DNA of 64,000 nucleotides, taken from VBDM01 sp964430565. GTDB lineage: Bacteria; Pseudomonadota; Gammaproteobacteria; Burkholderiales; SG8-39. This document shows positions 16,791 to 24,950 of the stretch, piece after piece. Every line of letters begins with the position of its first letter. Within the stretch, counting starts at the first letter, position 1. The stretch spans positions 162,348-226,347 of the forward strand of contig CAYSFD010000052.1 of assembly GCA_964430565.1 (NCBI GenBank), written 5' to 3'. The notes below the pieces were generated by a model. It saw only the letters and a program-made list of their open reading frames with translations, ran no database searches and was not told the origin of the DNA. A program made the position numbers and the translations under genes.

Positions 16791-18071
16791 TTAATTGGCC
16801 GGGTACGGACCCCAGGACGGCTCGCGGACATCTGCCTCCTGCAGGGAAAGCCGTTGCTTCACGCGACCGTCGCTCGACACCGCGGCGAGCACGCCGCGGT
16901 TGTCGACGTCGGTAGCGTAAAGAATCATCCGCCCGTTCGGCGCAATGCTGGGGGACTCGTCGCGCTGACCGTCGGTCAAAGCCTGCGTCTGCCGGTTCTG
17001 GAGGTCCATCGCCATCAACTGGAAGCGCCCGCTGCTGCGCGCGACGTAGATAAGCGTCCGCCCGTCCGGACTGACGCGCGGGGACACATTGTAGTCGCCC
17101 TGAAAGGTGACGCGCTGTTGCTCTGCACCGTTTGCCGCCATGCGATAAATCTGCGGGCTGCCTCCCCGGTCGGAGGTGAAGTAGATGAATTGACCGTCGG
17201 GCGTGAAAAATGGTTCCGTGTCTATGGAAGAACCGGAAGATGTAATCCGCCGCAGTCCGCTGCCGTCGGCGTTCATCAGGTAAATCTGGGAGCTGCCATC
17301 CTTGGTAAGCACGGCGGCCAGTTGCTTGCCATCCGGCGACCAGGCCGGCGCGCTGTTCGAGCCCCTGTAGTTCGCCACCGGCGCCGGCGGCTGCGTGGCG
17401 GAGAGGTGCTGGACGAAAAGGACCGGCTTCTTGTTCTGGAACGAGACGTAGGCCATTCGCGTCCCGTCCGGCGACCAGGCCGGCGAGATGATCGGCTCGG
17501 TGGAAGTCACGATCGACCGGGCGCCATGCCCGTCTGCATCGGCGACGCGCAATTCGAAGCGCGTGCCCTGCTTGACTACATAAGCAATCCTGGTGCTGAA
17601 CACACCGCGCTCACCGGTGAGCTTTTCGTAAATGATGTCGGCGATCTTGTGCGCGGCGACCCGGATCTGCGCGGCGTTCAGCGTAACGTCGAATTCAGCC
17701 AGAAGCACCTGCTTCGGGACGTCGAGCAGACGAAAGCGCACTTCGAACCGTCCGTCGGGAAGTTTCCGCATCCGGCCGATGACGAGGGCGTCGGCAAGGC
17801 GGTTCTTCCATTCGCCAAAATCGACCTGGGAAATTTCGCTCGGCAGTGGATTGATCCCCCCGACGAAAAGCGAGCGAAAGCGGCCGCTGCGCGAGAGGTC
17901 TTGCTCGACGATGTCCGTGACGTTCTGGGGCAGCGCCGACTCCCCCACGAACGGAAGCACCGCGATCGGGATCTGGTTGGCGCCGCCGCCGGTGATCTCG
18001 ATGGTGAGCTGGGCGCGAGCCGGGAAGGCAACCAACAAGAACGCGGCAAGAAGTATCGCGAGTTTCTGCAT
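16791..18071 (-). CDS. tolB: TolB periplasmic beta-propeller
   Basis: 426 residues from ATG 18071, chosen so that the signal peptide is MQKLAILLAAFLLVAFPARAQ; a start 9 codons upstream is possible. An N-terminal alpha/beta domain (IAVLPFVGESALPQNVTDIVEQDL) is followed by a six-bladed propeller with repeats such as SPAWSPDGTRMAYVSFQNKKP and FTPDGQFIYFTSDRGG. TolB links Pal to TolA in cell-envelope constriction. It lies 38 bases downstream of tolA. Confidence 0.95.
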   Translation of the reverse strand: MQKLAILLAAFLLVAFPARAQLTIEITGGGANQIPIAVLPFVGESALPQNVTDIVEQDLSRSGRFRSLFVGGINPLPSEISQVDFGEWKNRLADALVIGRMRKLPDGRFEVRFRLLDVPKQVLLAEFDVTLNAAQIRVAAHKIADIIYEKLTGERGVFSTRIAYVVKQGTRFELRVADADGHGARSIVTSTEPIISPAWSPDGTRMAYVSFQNKKPVLFVQHLSATQPPAPVANYRGSNSAPAWSPDGKQLAAVLTKDGSSQIYLMNADGSGLRRITSSGSSIDTEPFFTPDGQFIYFTSDRGGSPQIYRMAANGAEQQRVTFQGDYNVSPRVSPDGRTLIYVARSSGRFQLMAMDLQNRQTQALTDGQRDESPSIAPNGRMILYATDVDNRGVLAAVSSDGRVKQRLSLQEADVREPSWGPYPAN

Positions 18072-18109
18072 GCTTTCTTGGGACAAGTATACCTTCATCG
18101 TCCCTCGTT

Positions 18110-18823
18110 CTACTCCTGCGGCGTGAATTTCAGTATCAGCTCGCGCCTGAACTGATCAGAGCGCTCTGGCTTGGGCAGAGGCGAGCTTTTCCAGATCGCC
18201 CTCTCGACCGCCTGGTCGTAGGCCTCGTGGCCGCTCGGTGTTCTCAGCTTGACGGAAAGGACTTGTCCCGTGGGGATCTGCACGACGTCGAAGATCGCCT
18301 CCGGATTCCCCCTGATCTCCGGCGGCAGCACGATGTTGGCCTTGATCATGGAGCGGATCTTGTCGACGTAGCCGGCATCGGGCGATGCCGCCGCCGAGGG
18401 CGTGAACTGCTTCGACGCTTCCTGCTTTTCGCGAGTCTGCTTCAGCGCCCGCTGCTCCTGCGCGAGCTGCTCCCGGATGAGATTGGTCGTGTCGAATTTG
18501 AGCGGCGGATCTTCCTTCGCCGGTTGTTTTTTCGGGGCCTTCTTCTCCCGTTCTACGACGATGTCCGGCTGTTTCGGCTTGGACTCCATCGGCTTCGGCG
18601 GAGGCTTGACCTCGGGTTTGGGCTCGATCTTCGGCTCGGGCTTCGGCTGGGGCGGCTCGATCGCCGGCAACTGGTTCCAGAGCTCGACCACCATCGCGTC
18701 CGGATGCTTCGCCTGCCAGCGCAAGCCGAAAACCAGCACCACAAGAAACACGGCATGCACCAGCGCCGACAGCACCGCCGGCGTGGCGCCGCCGGGTTCG
18801 TCTGCTGAAATGACGGAGCTCAC
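18110..18823 (-). CDS. tolA: TolA, TonB-like envelope protein
   Basis: 237 residues. One N-terminal transmembrane helix (about residues 15-35), a Lys/Pro/Glu-rich periplasmic spacer (PKPEPKIEPKPEVKPPPKP then a charged helix with EQRALKQTREKQEA) and a TonB-like C-terminal domain (~150-237, YVDKIRSMIKANIVLPPE). It couples the TolQR proton-driven motor to TolB/Pal. The ATG overlaps the tolR stop (ATGA). The spacer is shorter than in E. coli TolA (421 residues), typical of betaproteobacteria. Confidence 0.93.
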   Translation of the reverse strand: MSSVISADEPGGATPAVLSALVHAVFLVVLVFGLRWQAKHPDAMVVELWNQLPAIEPPQPKPEPKIEPKPEVKPPPKPMESKPKQPDIVVEREKKAPKKQPAKEDPPLKFDTTNLIREQLAQEQRALKQTREKQEASKQFTPSAAASPDAGYVDKIRSMIKANIVLPPEIRGNPEAIFDVVQIPTGQVLSVKLRTPSGHEAYDQAVERAIWKSSPLPKPERSDQFRRELILKFTPQE

Positions 18824-19233
18824 AGGGTCGCGGGCTTCACCAGCAGGCCGACGCGCCGGATGTTCTGCCGCTGCAGTTCGTCCATCACCTTCAACACCGC
18901 CTCGTAGCGCACGTCTTTGTCGGCCGAGATCACCACCGGCTGATCGGGGTTGTTCTTCTGCCTCTCGCGCAACGCCGCTACCAGCTGTGCGGTCGTTACC
19001 GCACGTTCATCGGATCGGCCCTTGTCGCGCTCGCGCAGCATCAACGACTGATCGCGCCGCACGATCACCTCGAGCGGCGTCGCCGGCGCCTGCGAGGACT
19101 TGCCCACGCTCGGCAGATCGACCACGCCCGGATTCACCAGCGGCGCGGTGACCATGAAAATCACGAGCAGCACCAGCATCACGTCCACGTAGGGGACGAT
19201 GTTGATCTGGTTCATCAGGCGACGCGGGCGCAT
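18820..19233 (-). CDS. tolR: TolR (ExbD-family) motor subunit
   Basis: 137 residues. A single transmembrane helix after a short cytoplasmic N-terminus includes the proton-path Asp in INIVPYVDVMLVLLVIFMV. The periplasmic domain (residues ~40-137) ends with LQRQNIRRVGLLVKPATL. With TolQ it converts the proton gradient into movement of TolA. It lies 13 bases after the tolQ stop and overlaps tolA. Confidence 0.96.
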   Translation of the reverse strand: MRPRRLMNQINIVPYVDVMLVLLVIFMVTAPLVNPGVVDLPSVGKSSQAPATPLEVIVRRDQSLMLRERDKGRSDERAVTTAQLVAALRERQKNNPDQPVVISADKDVRYEAVLKVMDELQRQNIRRVGLLVKPATL

Positions 19234-19246
19234 GGGATCGGTCAGC

Positions 19247-19936
19247 TCATTTCGCCGGGGCGTGCCGCTGCAGGATGTTTGAAAACTCCTCCATGAAGCT
19301 CTCGAAGCGGACGGCGAGCCGATCGACGTCGTGGGAGAAGTGGTTGTAGGCGATCACGGCCGGGATCGCGGCGAAGAGGCCGATCGCGGTGGCGATCAGG
19401 GCCTCGGCAATCCCCGGCGCGACGGCGGCGAGCGTCGCCTGCGCCACGTTCGCGAGACCCCGAAATGCGTGCATGATGCCCCACACGGTGCCGAGCAGTC
19501 CGACGTAGGGACTCACCGATCCCACCGAGGCGAGGAAGGCGAGGCTCGATTCGAGACGATCCATCTCGCGCTGATAGGTCGCGCGCATCGCGCGGCGCGC
19601 CCCGTCCACCATCACGCTCGGGTCGGCGCCGCCGCCTTTCTGAGTTTTCAGCTTGGCGAACTCGCGGAAACCGGCCTCGAAAATCCGCTCGAGGCTCCCG
19701 GTCGAATGCCGGTGGTTCACCGCGCTCTGGTAGAGCGCCGCCAGGTCGGAGCCGCCCCAGAAGTCGCGCTCGAACTGCTCGGTCTTGCCCTCGGCGCGGC
19801 GGATGGTGAAGACCTTGAGGAAGATGAAGTACCAGGACATGAACGACACGACGATGAGCAGCAGCATGACGACCTGTACTACGACGCTCGCTTGCGCGAT
19901 CATCGAGATAATCGACAGGTCCTGGGTGAGGTTCAT
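19247..19936 (-). CDS. tolQ: TolQ (ExbB/MotA-family) motor subunit
   Basis: 229 residues with three transmembrane helices (~12-35, ~135-155, ~170-195) and the MotA/TolQ/ExbB signature LLGTVWGIMHAFRGLANVAQATLAAVAPGIAEALIATA in the second half. It forms the proton channel with TolR. The start codon shares one base with the ybgC stop (TGATG), so translation is probably coupled. Confidence 0.96.
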   Translation of the reverse strand: MNLTQDLSIISMIAQASVVVQVVMLLLIVVSFMSWYFIFLKVFTIRRAEGKTEQFERDFWGGSDLAALYQSAVNHRHSTGSLERIFEAGFREFAKLKTQKGGGADPSVMVDGARRAMRATYQREMDRLESSLAFLASVGSVSPYVGLLGTVWGIMHAFRGLANVAQATLAAVAPGIAEALIATAIGLFAAIPAVIAYNHFSHDVDRLAVRFESFMEEFSNILQRHAPAK

Positions 19937-20415
19937 CAGAGGTTTCCTAGTCTTTTCTGGATCGCTTCAGGCACCGCGACCAGCCTGTGGCTGTTCGCGT
20001 TAACGCAGGCGAGGGTCAGCTCGGCGCGCGCCAGCACCTCCTCCCCGCGCTTGACCGCCTGATCGAACTCGATGCTCGCGCGGCCCAGCCGCTTGACCTG
20101 CGCGGTGACTGTCAGCGAGTCGTTCAGGAGCGCCGGCTTATGGTAGGCGATTTGCGCCGAATGCACCACAAACAGGACGTGGTCCTTGCGGGCGAGTTCT
20201 CCCAGATCGAAGCCGAGCGATTGCAGCAGCTCGGTTCGGGCGCATTCCATGAACGAGAAATAGTTGGCGTGGAACACCATGCCGCCCGCGTCCGTGTCCC
20301 GGTAATAGACGCGCATCGGCCACGAGAACGTTGTGTTGGGTCGTGCGTCCGACTTGGGGGATCTAAAAGGGGGCGCGCCCCCTGTTTCGATTTCGGAGCC
20401 GGCGCGAGCGCTCAT
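19936..20415 (-). CDS. ybgC: YbgC acyl-CoA thioesterase
   Basis: 159 residues; hot-dog fold with the 4-hydroxybenzoyl-CoA thioesterase active-site pattern in RVYYRDTDAGGMVFHANYFSF (catalytic Asp in DTD). First gene of the tol cluster in many proteobacteria; it acts on acyl-CoA or acyl-ACP near the membrane. The first ~30 residues before WPMRVYYRD are longer than usual, so an internal start is possible. Overlaps ruvB by 4 bases. Confidence 0.92.
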   Translation of the reverse strand: MSARAGSEIETGGAPPFRSPKSDARPNTTFSWPMRVYYRDTDAGGMVFHANYFSFMECARTELLQSLGFDLGELARKDHVLFVVHSAQIAYHKPALLNDSLTVTAQVKRLGRASIEFDQAVKRGEEVLARAELTLACVNANSHRLVAVPEAIQKRLGNL

Positions 20416-21452
20416 TGTCCGAACAGCTCCCCTGCGCCGGCGGGCCTGGGCGCGGCGAGCCCGAGGTGTCGGTAGGCGGAGACGGTGGCGACGCGCCCGC
20501 GCGGCGTGCGCTGCAGATAGCCTTGCTGGATGAGATAGGGCTCGAGCACGTCCTCGATCGTGTCGGCCTCCTCGCCGATCGCATGCGCGAGGTTCTCCAG
20601 GCCCACCGGACCGCCCGAGAATTTCTCGATCACCGCGAGCAGGAGTTTTCTGTCCATCACGTCCAGGCCCAGCACATCGACGTCGAGCATCTTGAGCGCG
20701 GCGTCCGCGACTTCGCGCGTGATCGCGCCCTGGGCGCGCACCTGCGCAAAATCGCGCACGCGGCGCAGCAGCCGGTTCGAGACGCGCGGCGTGCCGCGCG
20801 AGCGCTTGGCGATTTCGAGCGAGCCTTCGACCGACACCTCGACCTTGAGGAGCCCCGCGGAGCGGTTGACGATCGTCTGCAGCTCTGCCTCGGTATAGAA
20901 CTCAAGGCGCGCGACGATGCCGAAGCGGTCGCGCAGCGGGTTGGTCAGCATTCCGGCGCGGGTGGTCGCGCCGACCAGCGTGAACGGCGGCAGGTCGAGC
21001 TTCACCGAGCGCGCGGCCGGCCCCTCGCCGATCATGATGTCGATCTGGTAGTCCTCGAGCGCCGGATAGAGGATTTCCTCAACGACCGGCGAAAGGCGGT
21101 GGATCTCGTCGATAAAGAGCACGTCGTTCGGCTCGAGGTTGGTGAGGATCGCGGCGAGGTCGCCCGGGCGCTCGAGCACCGGCCCCGAGGTCTGGCGCAG
21201 GTTGACGCCCATCTCGCGCGCGACGATGTGCGCGAGCGTGGTCTTCCCGAGGCCCGGCGGCCCGAACAGCAGCACGTGATCCAGCGCTTCCTTGCGGTTG
21301 CGCGCCGCCTCGACGAAGATCGACAACTGCCCGCGGATCTTCTCCTGGCCGACATACTCGGCAAGGGACTTCGGGCGCAGCGCGCGCTCGAACGCCTCTT
21401 CCTGCGGCGAGGTGGGCGCTGCGGAGATCAGACGGTCGGTTTCAACGGCCAT
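20412..21452 (-). CDS. ruvB: Holliday junction helicase RuvB
   Basis: 346 residues, the normal family length. Walker A FGPPGLGKTTLA, Walker B VLFIDEIHRL, sensor 1 GATTRAGML, arginine finger in PLRDRFG, and the C-terminal winged helix (EPYLIQQGYLQRTPRGR). It drives branch migration with RuvA. In most betaproteobacteria ruvA directly precedes ruvB; here about 2.9 kb of accessory genes separate them. Confidence 0.97.
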   Translation of the reverse strand: MAVETDRLISAAPTSPQEEAFERALRPKSLAEYVGQEKIRGQLSIFVEAARNRKEALDHVLLFGPPGLGKTTLAHIVAREMGVNLRQTSGPVLERPGDLAAILTNLEPNDVLFIDEIHRLSPVVEEILYPALEDYQIDIMIGEGPAARSVKLDLPPFTLVGATTRAGMLTNPLRDRFGIVARLEFYTEAELQTIVNRSAGLLKVEVSVEGSLEIAKRSRGTPRVSNRLLRRVRDFAQVRAQGAITREVADAALKMLDVDVLGLDVMDRKLLLAVIEKFSGGPVGLENLAHAIGEEADTIEDVLEPYLIQQGYLQRTPRGRVATVSAYRHLGLAAPRPAGAGELFGQ

Positions 21453-21533
21453 GCGCTATCTTACCTGCGGCGGACAGGCCGTCGTTGAAAAAGGGCGGAG
21501 AGCCCGCAGCTCTCCTGGAGGATCTTTTCCAGA

Positions 21534-22712
21534 TCATCGCAGCGGCGTCGTGCCTTCGTCGAGGATCCGCAGGTACTGCTGATAGACGTATAGCTTGTTG
21601 CGCTTGCGGCCCGTCAGTTCGCGCACGATGCCCAGGGACTGCAGATTCCGCATCGCCGCGGCCGCGGTCGGCTTGGTCACGCGAAGCGCCCGCGTGGTCG
21701 AAGGAACTGAGATGATGATTTTCTCGCACAGCAGTTGGTGCGCGCGCAGCCCCGAAACCGCGGCACGGCCCAGCCCTTCGATTCGGGCTCGATCAGCCTT
21801 GAACAGCTCCGTGATGCGCTTCGCCGCGCGGGTCGCCTGTTCGCTCGTCTCCAGCACGCCCTCAAGAAAAAACTCGACCCATTCTTCCCAGTCGCCCTGC
21901 GTGCGCACGCGCTGCAGCAGTTCGTAGTAGCGATCCCGATGCGCCTTGAAGTACAGACTCAGATAGAGCATCGGCTGCGACAGGGCCTTTTCGGCGCAGA
22001 GGAGCAACGTGATCAGCAACCGTCCCAGCCGGCCATTGCCGTCGAGAAACGGATGGATGGTTTCGAACTGCACGTGCGAGAGCGCCGCCTTGATCAGGAG
22101 CGGTGTTTTGACCGGGTCGTCGTGCAGGAATTTTTCCAGCAAGCCCATGCAGGTGGGGACCCGGTCGGGCGGCGGCGGCACGTAGCGCGCGTTGCCCGGC
22201 CTCGTGCCCCCGATCCAGTTCTGCGAGGCGCGGAACTCGCCCGGCGCCTTGTTGCTACCGCGGCCGGTGGAGAGCAACACCTTGTGGATTTCACGGATCA
22301 GCCGCAGCGACAGCGGAAAACCCCCGCGCAGGCGCTTGAGGCCGTGGTTCATCGCCGCGACGTAGGTCGAAACTTCCTCGACGTCGTCTATCGGAACCCC
22401 CGGCATCTCCTTGCTTTCGTACAGCAGCAGATCGGAAAGCGTAGACTGCGTGCCCTCGATTTGCGAGGACAGCAGCGCTTCCTTGCGCACGTAGGCGTAG
22501 AGGAAAATCGGCGTCTCAGGCAGGAGCGTCGCGACTCCGTCCAGGCGCCCGAGCGCGCGGTTGGCGCTTTCCATGAGATCCTGGTGCCGGGGGCTCAGCT
22601 CTAGCGGCGGATCGGGTGGGAGAGGAGGCGGAACGTAGGCGTCAAAATGTTCTCCGGCCGTGCTGGACCGAACATAACTTCCGAGCCGGGATCCCTTTTT
22701 TGTCGCCGCCAC
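21534..22712 (-). CDS. Class II Fic-family AMP transferase with C-terminal winged helix
   Basis: 392 residues, GTG start. Fic core motif HPFLDGNGRLGR (residues ~215-226), which provides the catalytic His and phosphate-binding loop. The inhibitory helix motif SSQIEGT (residues ~82-88) lies before the core, defining class II, in which the helix blocks ATP until displaced. The C-terminus (~330-392) looks like a winged helix (TKPTAAAAMRNLQSLGIVRELTG), so it may bind its own promoter. A palindromic AT-rich region stands right before the start. It has no adjacent antitoxin gene. The target is unknown. Confidence 0.9.
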   Translation of the reverse strand: MAATKKGSRLGSYVRSSTAGEHFDAYVPPPLPPDPPLELSPRHQDLMESANRALGRLDGVATLLPETPIFLYAYVRKEALLSSQIEGTQSTLSDLLLYESKEMPGVPIDDVEEVSTYVAAMNHGLKRLRGGFPLSLRLIREIHKVLLSTGRGSNKAPGEFRASQNWIGGTRPGNARYVPPPPDRVPTCMGLLEKFLHDDPVKTPLLIKAALSHVQFETIHPFLDGNGRLGRLLITLLLCAEKALSQPMLYLSLYFKAHRDRYYELLQRVRTQGDWEEWVEFFLEGVLETSEQATRAAKRITELFKADRARIEGLGRAAVSGLRAHQLLCEKIIISVPSTTRALRVTKPTAAAAMRNLQSLGIVRELTGRKRNKLYVYQQYLRILDEGTTPLR

Positions 22713-22715
22713 CTG

Positions 22716-22772
22716 GTAAAGGCTGCTTTACTTGTAAAAGTATAAGTAAAAGATAACACGTTATCTTTTACT
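22716..22772 (-). promoter_or_regulatory. Palindromic operator/promoter of the Fic gene
   Basis: An AT-rich stretch in a GC-rich genome with repeated GTAAA motifs: GTAAAG-N4-CTTTAC at 22716-22731, TTTAC-TT-GTAAA at 22727-22738, and a 13+2+13 inverted repeat at 22745-22772 (half-site AGTAAAAGATAAC). A minus-strand -10 candidate TATACT lies at 22744-22739, directly beside the long palindrome, so a bound protein would block the promoter. The winged helix of the Fic protein itself is the obvious candidate regulator. Confidence 0.6.
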
Positions 22773-22806
22773 TTGGTAGCGGCTTAGTAAAGGCAGTGCA
22801 ATTCTG

Positions 22807-23181
22807 TCACGCGGCCTTCTGCAGCTCGTAGCCGCGGATCAGAATTTCGGCCGGGAGCTTCAGGCCCGTTGCAAGCCTTCTGATCATCTCGAGCGTGAGC
22901 GGGCGCACGCGGTTGAGCACTTCCGCAACCCGCGCGCGGGAGCCGATGTAGCGTTCCAGATCCTTGCGCATCAGGCCGCGCGTTTCCATGACGTGGAGCA
23001 GAAAGTCGATCGGGTCGGGCGCCTCGATCGGAGTGTGCTTGCTCTCGTAGGCCTCGATGAGCAGGACGAGCACCTCGAGCCGGTCGGCATCGGCGCTGCC
23101 TTCGCGGGCGTTCCACAGCGCCTCGGCTTCTTTCAGCGCGGCCTGGTGTTCTCGCTTGGTGCGAATCGGACGCAGTTCCAT
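22807..23181 (-). CDS. higA: HigA-like antitoxin
   Basis: 124 residues from ATG 23181, preceded at 8 bases by GAGGTGG; an in-frame ATG at 23208 inside higB has no such site. The N-terminal part MELRPIRTKREHQAALKEAEALW is typical of the HigA family, and the C-terminal helix-turn-helix is at residues ~75-120 (MRKDLERYIGSRARVAEVLNRVRPLTLEMI). It should bind HigB and repress the pair through the palindrome before higB. The order toxin-antitoxin is that of higBA. Confidence 0.88.
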   Translation of the reverse strand: MELRPIRTKREHQAALKEAEALWNAREGSADADRLEVLVLLIEAYESKHTPIEAPDPIDFLLHVMETRGLMRKDLERYIGSRARVAEVLNRVRPLTLEMIRRLATGLKLPAEILIRGYELQKAA

Positions 23182-23191
23182 TCTTGCCACC

Positions 23192-23485
23192 TCAAATCGT
23201 TCCGGCATCGATTCTGTCGTACTCGCGATGCGTGCCGATGAACCGGACGAACATCATGCGACGGTTGTAGTGCACCGCCACGACGAGGCGATAGTCGTTC
23301 CCCTTGACGTTGAAAACCACGCGGCTGTTCGCGATGAAGCTCGCGTTCCGGTATGCAGCCTTGATATCGGCGGGCGCTCGCCAATCGGCGCGGCTCGCCA
23401 GCGCGTACCAGGAACGCAGCGGGATTTCGGCGTCGCGATGCGTTTTCCAGAATTCCCGCAGCGCGCCCAGCGCGATGATCCGCAT
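23192..23485 (-). CDS. higB: HigB-type mRNA interferase toxin
   Basis: 97 residues: RelE-superfamily HigB, with the family pattern in DWRAPADIKAAYRNASFIANSRVVFNVKGNDYRLVVAVHYNRRMMFVRFIGTH given here only as the region of residues ~35-90. Such toxins cleave mRNA on the ribosome. The ATG at 23485 has no ribosome site and lies only a few bases from the predicted transcription start, so the message may be nearly leaderless. Starts the higBA pair in the ruvA-ruvB interval. Confidence 0.88.
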   Translation of the reverse strand: MRIIALGALREFWKTHRDAEIPLRSWYALASRADWRAPADIKAAYRNASFIANSRVVFNVKGNDYRLVVAVHYNRRMMFVRFIGTHREYDRIDAGTI

Positions 23486-23493
23486 GGACGGCT

Positions 23494-23522
23494 ACTGTAC
23501 CATGCTCCCACGGTGGGAGCAA
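23494..23522 (-). promoter_or_regulatory. higBA promoter with a perfect 19-base palindrome
   Basis: TGCTCCCACGGTGGGAGCA (23503-23521) is a perfect inverted repeat. On the minus strand TTGCTC (-35, 23522-23517) and TACAGT (-10, 23499-23494) are 17 bases apart and the palindrome fills the spacer. This is the usual layout of an autoregulated toxin-antitoxin operator. Confidence 0.7.
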
Positions 23523-23636
23523 GCGTGCGTGCTGGTCGATTTGCTTCCGGCACGGACGCGAGCGTTGACGCACCGCTAGGGCCGGGAGCAGACTGGGGGC
23601 GGTGTTGTCCGAACCACACAACCAAGGAGGGAAGCC

Positions 23637-24197
23637 ATGAAGAACACAAATCTGAAAGCTTTGGTCCTGCCCCTGTTGCTGCTTCTGGCGCCACAAGCCG
23701 AGGCATTCGACCTCAATCGAGTGCTCCACGGCAAGTACGCGTTTACTTATTCCCGGGTCTGCGCGCAATCCCCGAACGGCTTCAGTCCGCAGGGGGTGGC
23801 GTCGCCTCCGCAAACCGAATTAACCACGGCGGTCGAGATGATCCAGACCTACAACGGCGACGGTACGAGCAGTGCAGCCGGACATATGTTGAATATCATC
23901 AACAACGCTACCAGTCAGAACGAACTCGACTTCACGTGCACCGGCACCTATCAAGTGAACGCTGACGGCAGTTTTTCGGAGGATATGAGCTGTTCCGGTT
24001 CGGCCGTCGCAGGCCCCATCTCCGGCCAGACCTTCGAGCAAACCGGCATTCACCGCATCGGCCATATCGGAATTCTCGCCCAGACGCTGGTCATCAGCAA
24101 TACGAGATCGAATCTTGAATCCATCACTTTCTCCGGGACCAACATCCCGCTTGCGCGGATTTGCGGCCGCAGCGGTACCGCTGTGAAGATCCGGTAG
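23637..24197 (+). CDS. Secreted protein of unknown function
   Basis: 186 residues from ATG 23637 with a strong AAGGAGGGA site. Signal peptide MKNTNLKALVLPLLLLLAPQAEA. The mature part is rich in Ser, Thr, Asn and Gly, has Cys residues in RVCAQSP, DFTCTGTYQ, MSCSGS and RICGRS (possible disulfides) and alternating strands (TGTYQVNADGSFSEDMSCSG), so it is probably a small beta-rich periplasmic or exported protein. I do not recognise a family. It lies in the insertion between ruvA and ruvB. Confidence 0.75.
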   Translation: MKNTNLKALVLPLLLLLAPQAEAFDLNRVLHGKYAFTYSRVCAQSPNGFSPQGVASPPQTELTTAVEMIQTYNGDGTSSAAGHMLNIINNATSQNELDFTCTGTYQVNADGSFSEDMSCSGSAVAGPISGQTFEQTGIHRIGHIGILAQTLVISNTRSNLESITFSGTNIPLARICGRSGTAVKIR

Positions 24198-24322
24198 ACC
24201 GGTTGCGGCCGGACGGGTAGGAGTTTCCGTTCCGGCCGCGCCTTGATTGCGGCTGCGCAATCGGAGCGGAGCATGGCCGCCGTCCCGTGAAGAGGCGCTT
24301 GCCGCCTGATGAATGGCTCAAA

Positions 24323-24901
24323 TCAGCTCTTGGCGAGTGACTTCAGCGCCTGACGTATTCCCTCGGAAACGGAAAGGCCCTCGGAGAGTTGCTTCACCGC
24401 GTGCTGCGCTTCCTTATCGTTGTAGCCGAGCGAAAGGAGCGCGTTCGTGACGTCGCTCGCCACCGGCTTGGGCCGGTTCACTGCAACACCGCTGACCGCG
24501 TCGCCGAGCTTGCCCTTCAGCTCGAGCAGCAGCCGCTCGGCGGTCTTCCTGCCGATGCCGGGAACCTTCACCAGACGTCCCGATTCCTGCATCGCGACAG
24601 CTTCAATCAACTCGCCGACGCTCAGGCCCGAAAGCACCGCGAGCGCGGTGCGCGCCCCGACGCCCGAGATCTTGAGCAACTGCCGGAACGCGCGCCGTTC
24701 CGGTTCGGTGCCGAAGCCGTAGAGAAGATGCGCGTCCTCGCGCACGACAAGGTGCGTGAGCAGCACGACGCGCTCGCCCGATGCGGGCAGGTTGTAGAAA
24801 GTGCTCATCGGCACTTCGACTTCGTAGCCGACGCCGCCCGCCTCCACGACGATCTGCGGCGGGTTCTTTTCGAGAAGCGTTCCCGTGAGCCTGCCGATCA
24901 T
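24323..24901 (-). CDS. ruvA: Holliday junction protein RuvA
   Basis: 192 residues. OB-fold N-terminus MIGRLTGTLLEKNPPQIVVEAGGVGYEVEVP, the two helix-hairpin-helix motifs (LLKISGVGARTALAVLSGL and LVKVPGIGRKTAERLLLELKG) and the C-terminal RuvB-binding three-helix domain (NALLSLGYNDKEAQHAVKQL). It binds the four-way junction and recruits RuvB. ruvC lies 49 bases upstream with a palindrome in the gap. Confidence 0.97.
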   Translation of the reverse strand: MIGRLTGTLLEKNPPQIVVEAGGVGYEVEVPMSTFYNLPASGERVVLLTHLVVREDAHLLYGFGTEPERRAFRQLLKISGVGARTALAVLSGLSVGELIEAVAMQESGRLVKVPGIGRKTAERLLLELKGKLGDAVSGVAVNRPKPVASDVTNALLSLGYNDKEAQHAVKQLSEGLSVSEGIRQALKSLAKS

Positions 24902-24913
24902 GGGTTGAACTTC

Positions 24914-24941
24914 CTGGATTCCCGCTTTCGCGGGAATGACG
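24914..24941. repeat. dRS3-like palindrome between ruvC and ruvA
   Basis: CTGGATTCCCGCTTTCGCGG... : ATTCCCGC-TTTC-GCGGGAAT (24918-24937) is a perfect 8-base inverted repeat followed by GACG. It fits ATTCCC-N8-GGGAAT, the dRS3 repeat known from Neisseria. A second copy lies on the other side of ruvC. Confidence 0.7.
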
Positions 24942-24950
24942 ACATTCCCA

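Noticed and set aside
21473..21533. GTTGAAAAAGGGCGG and a GGAGAG/CTCTCC hairpin near the Fic gene end
   Set aside because: It resembles the left end of the hairpin repeat at 27907 but over too few bases to call a copy.
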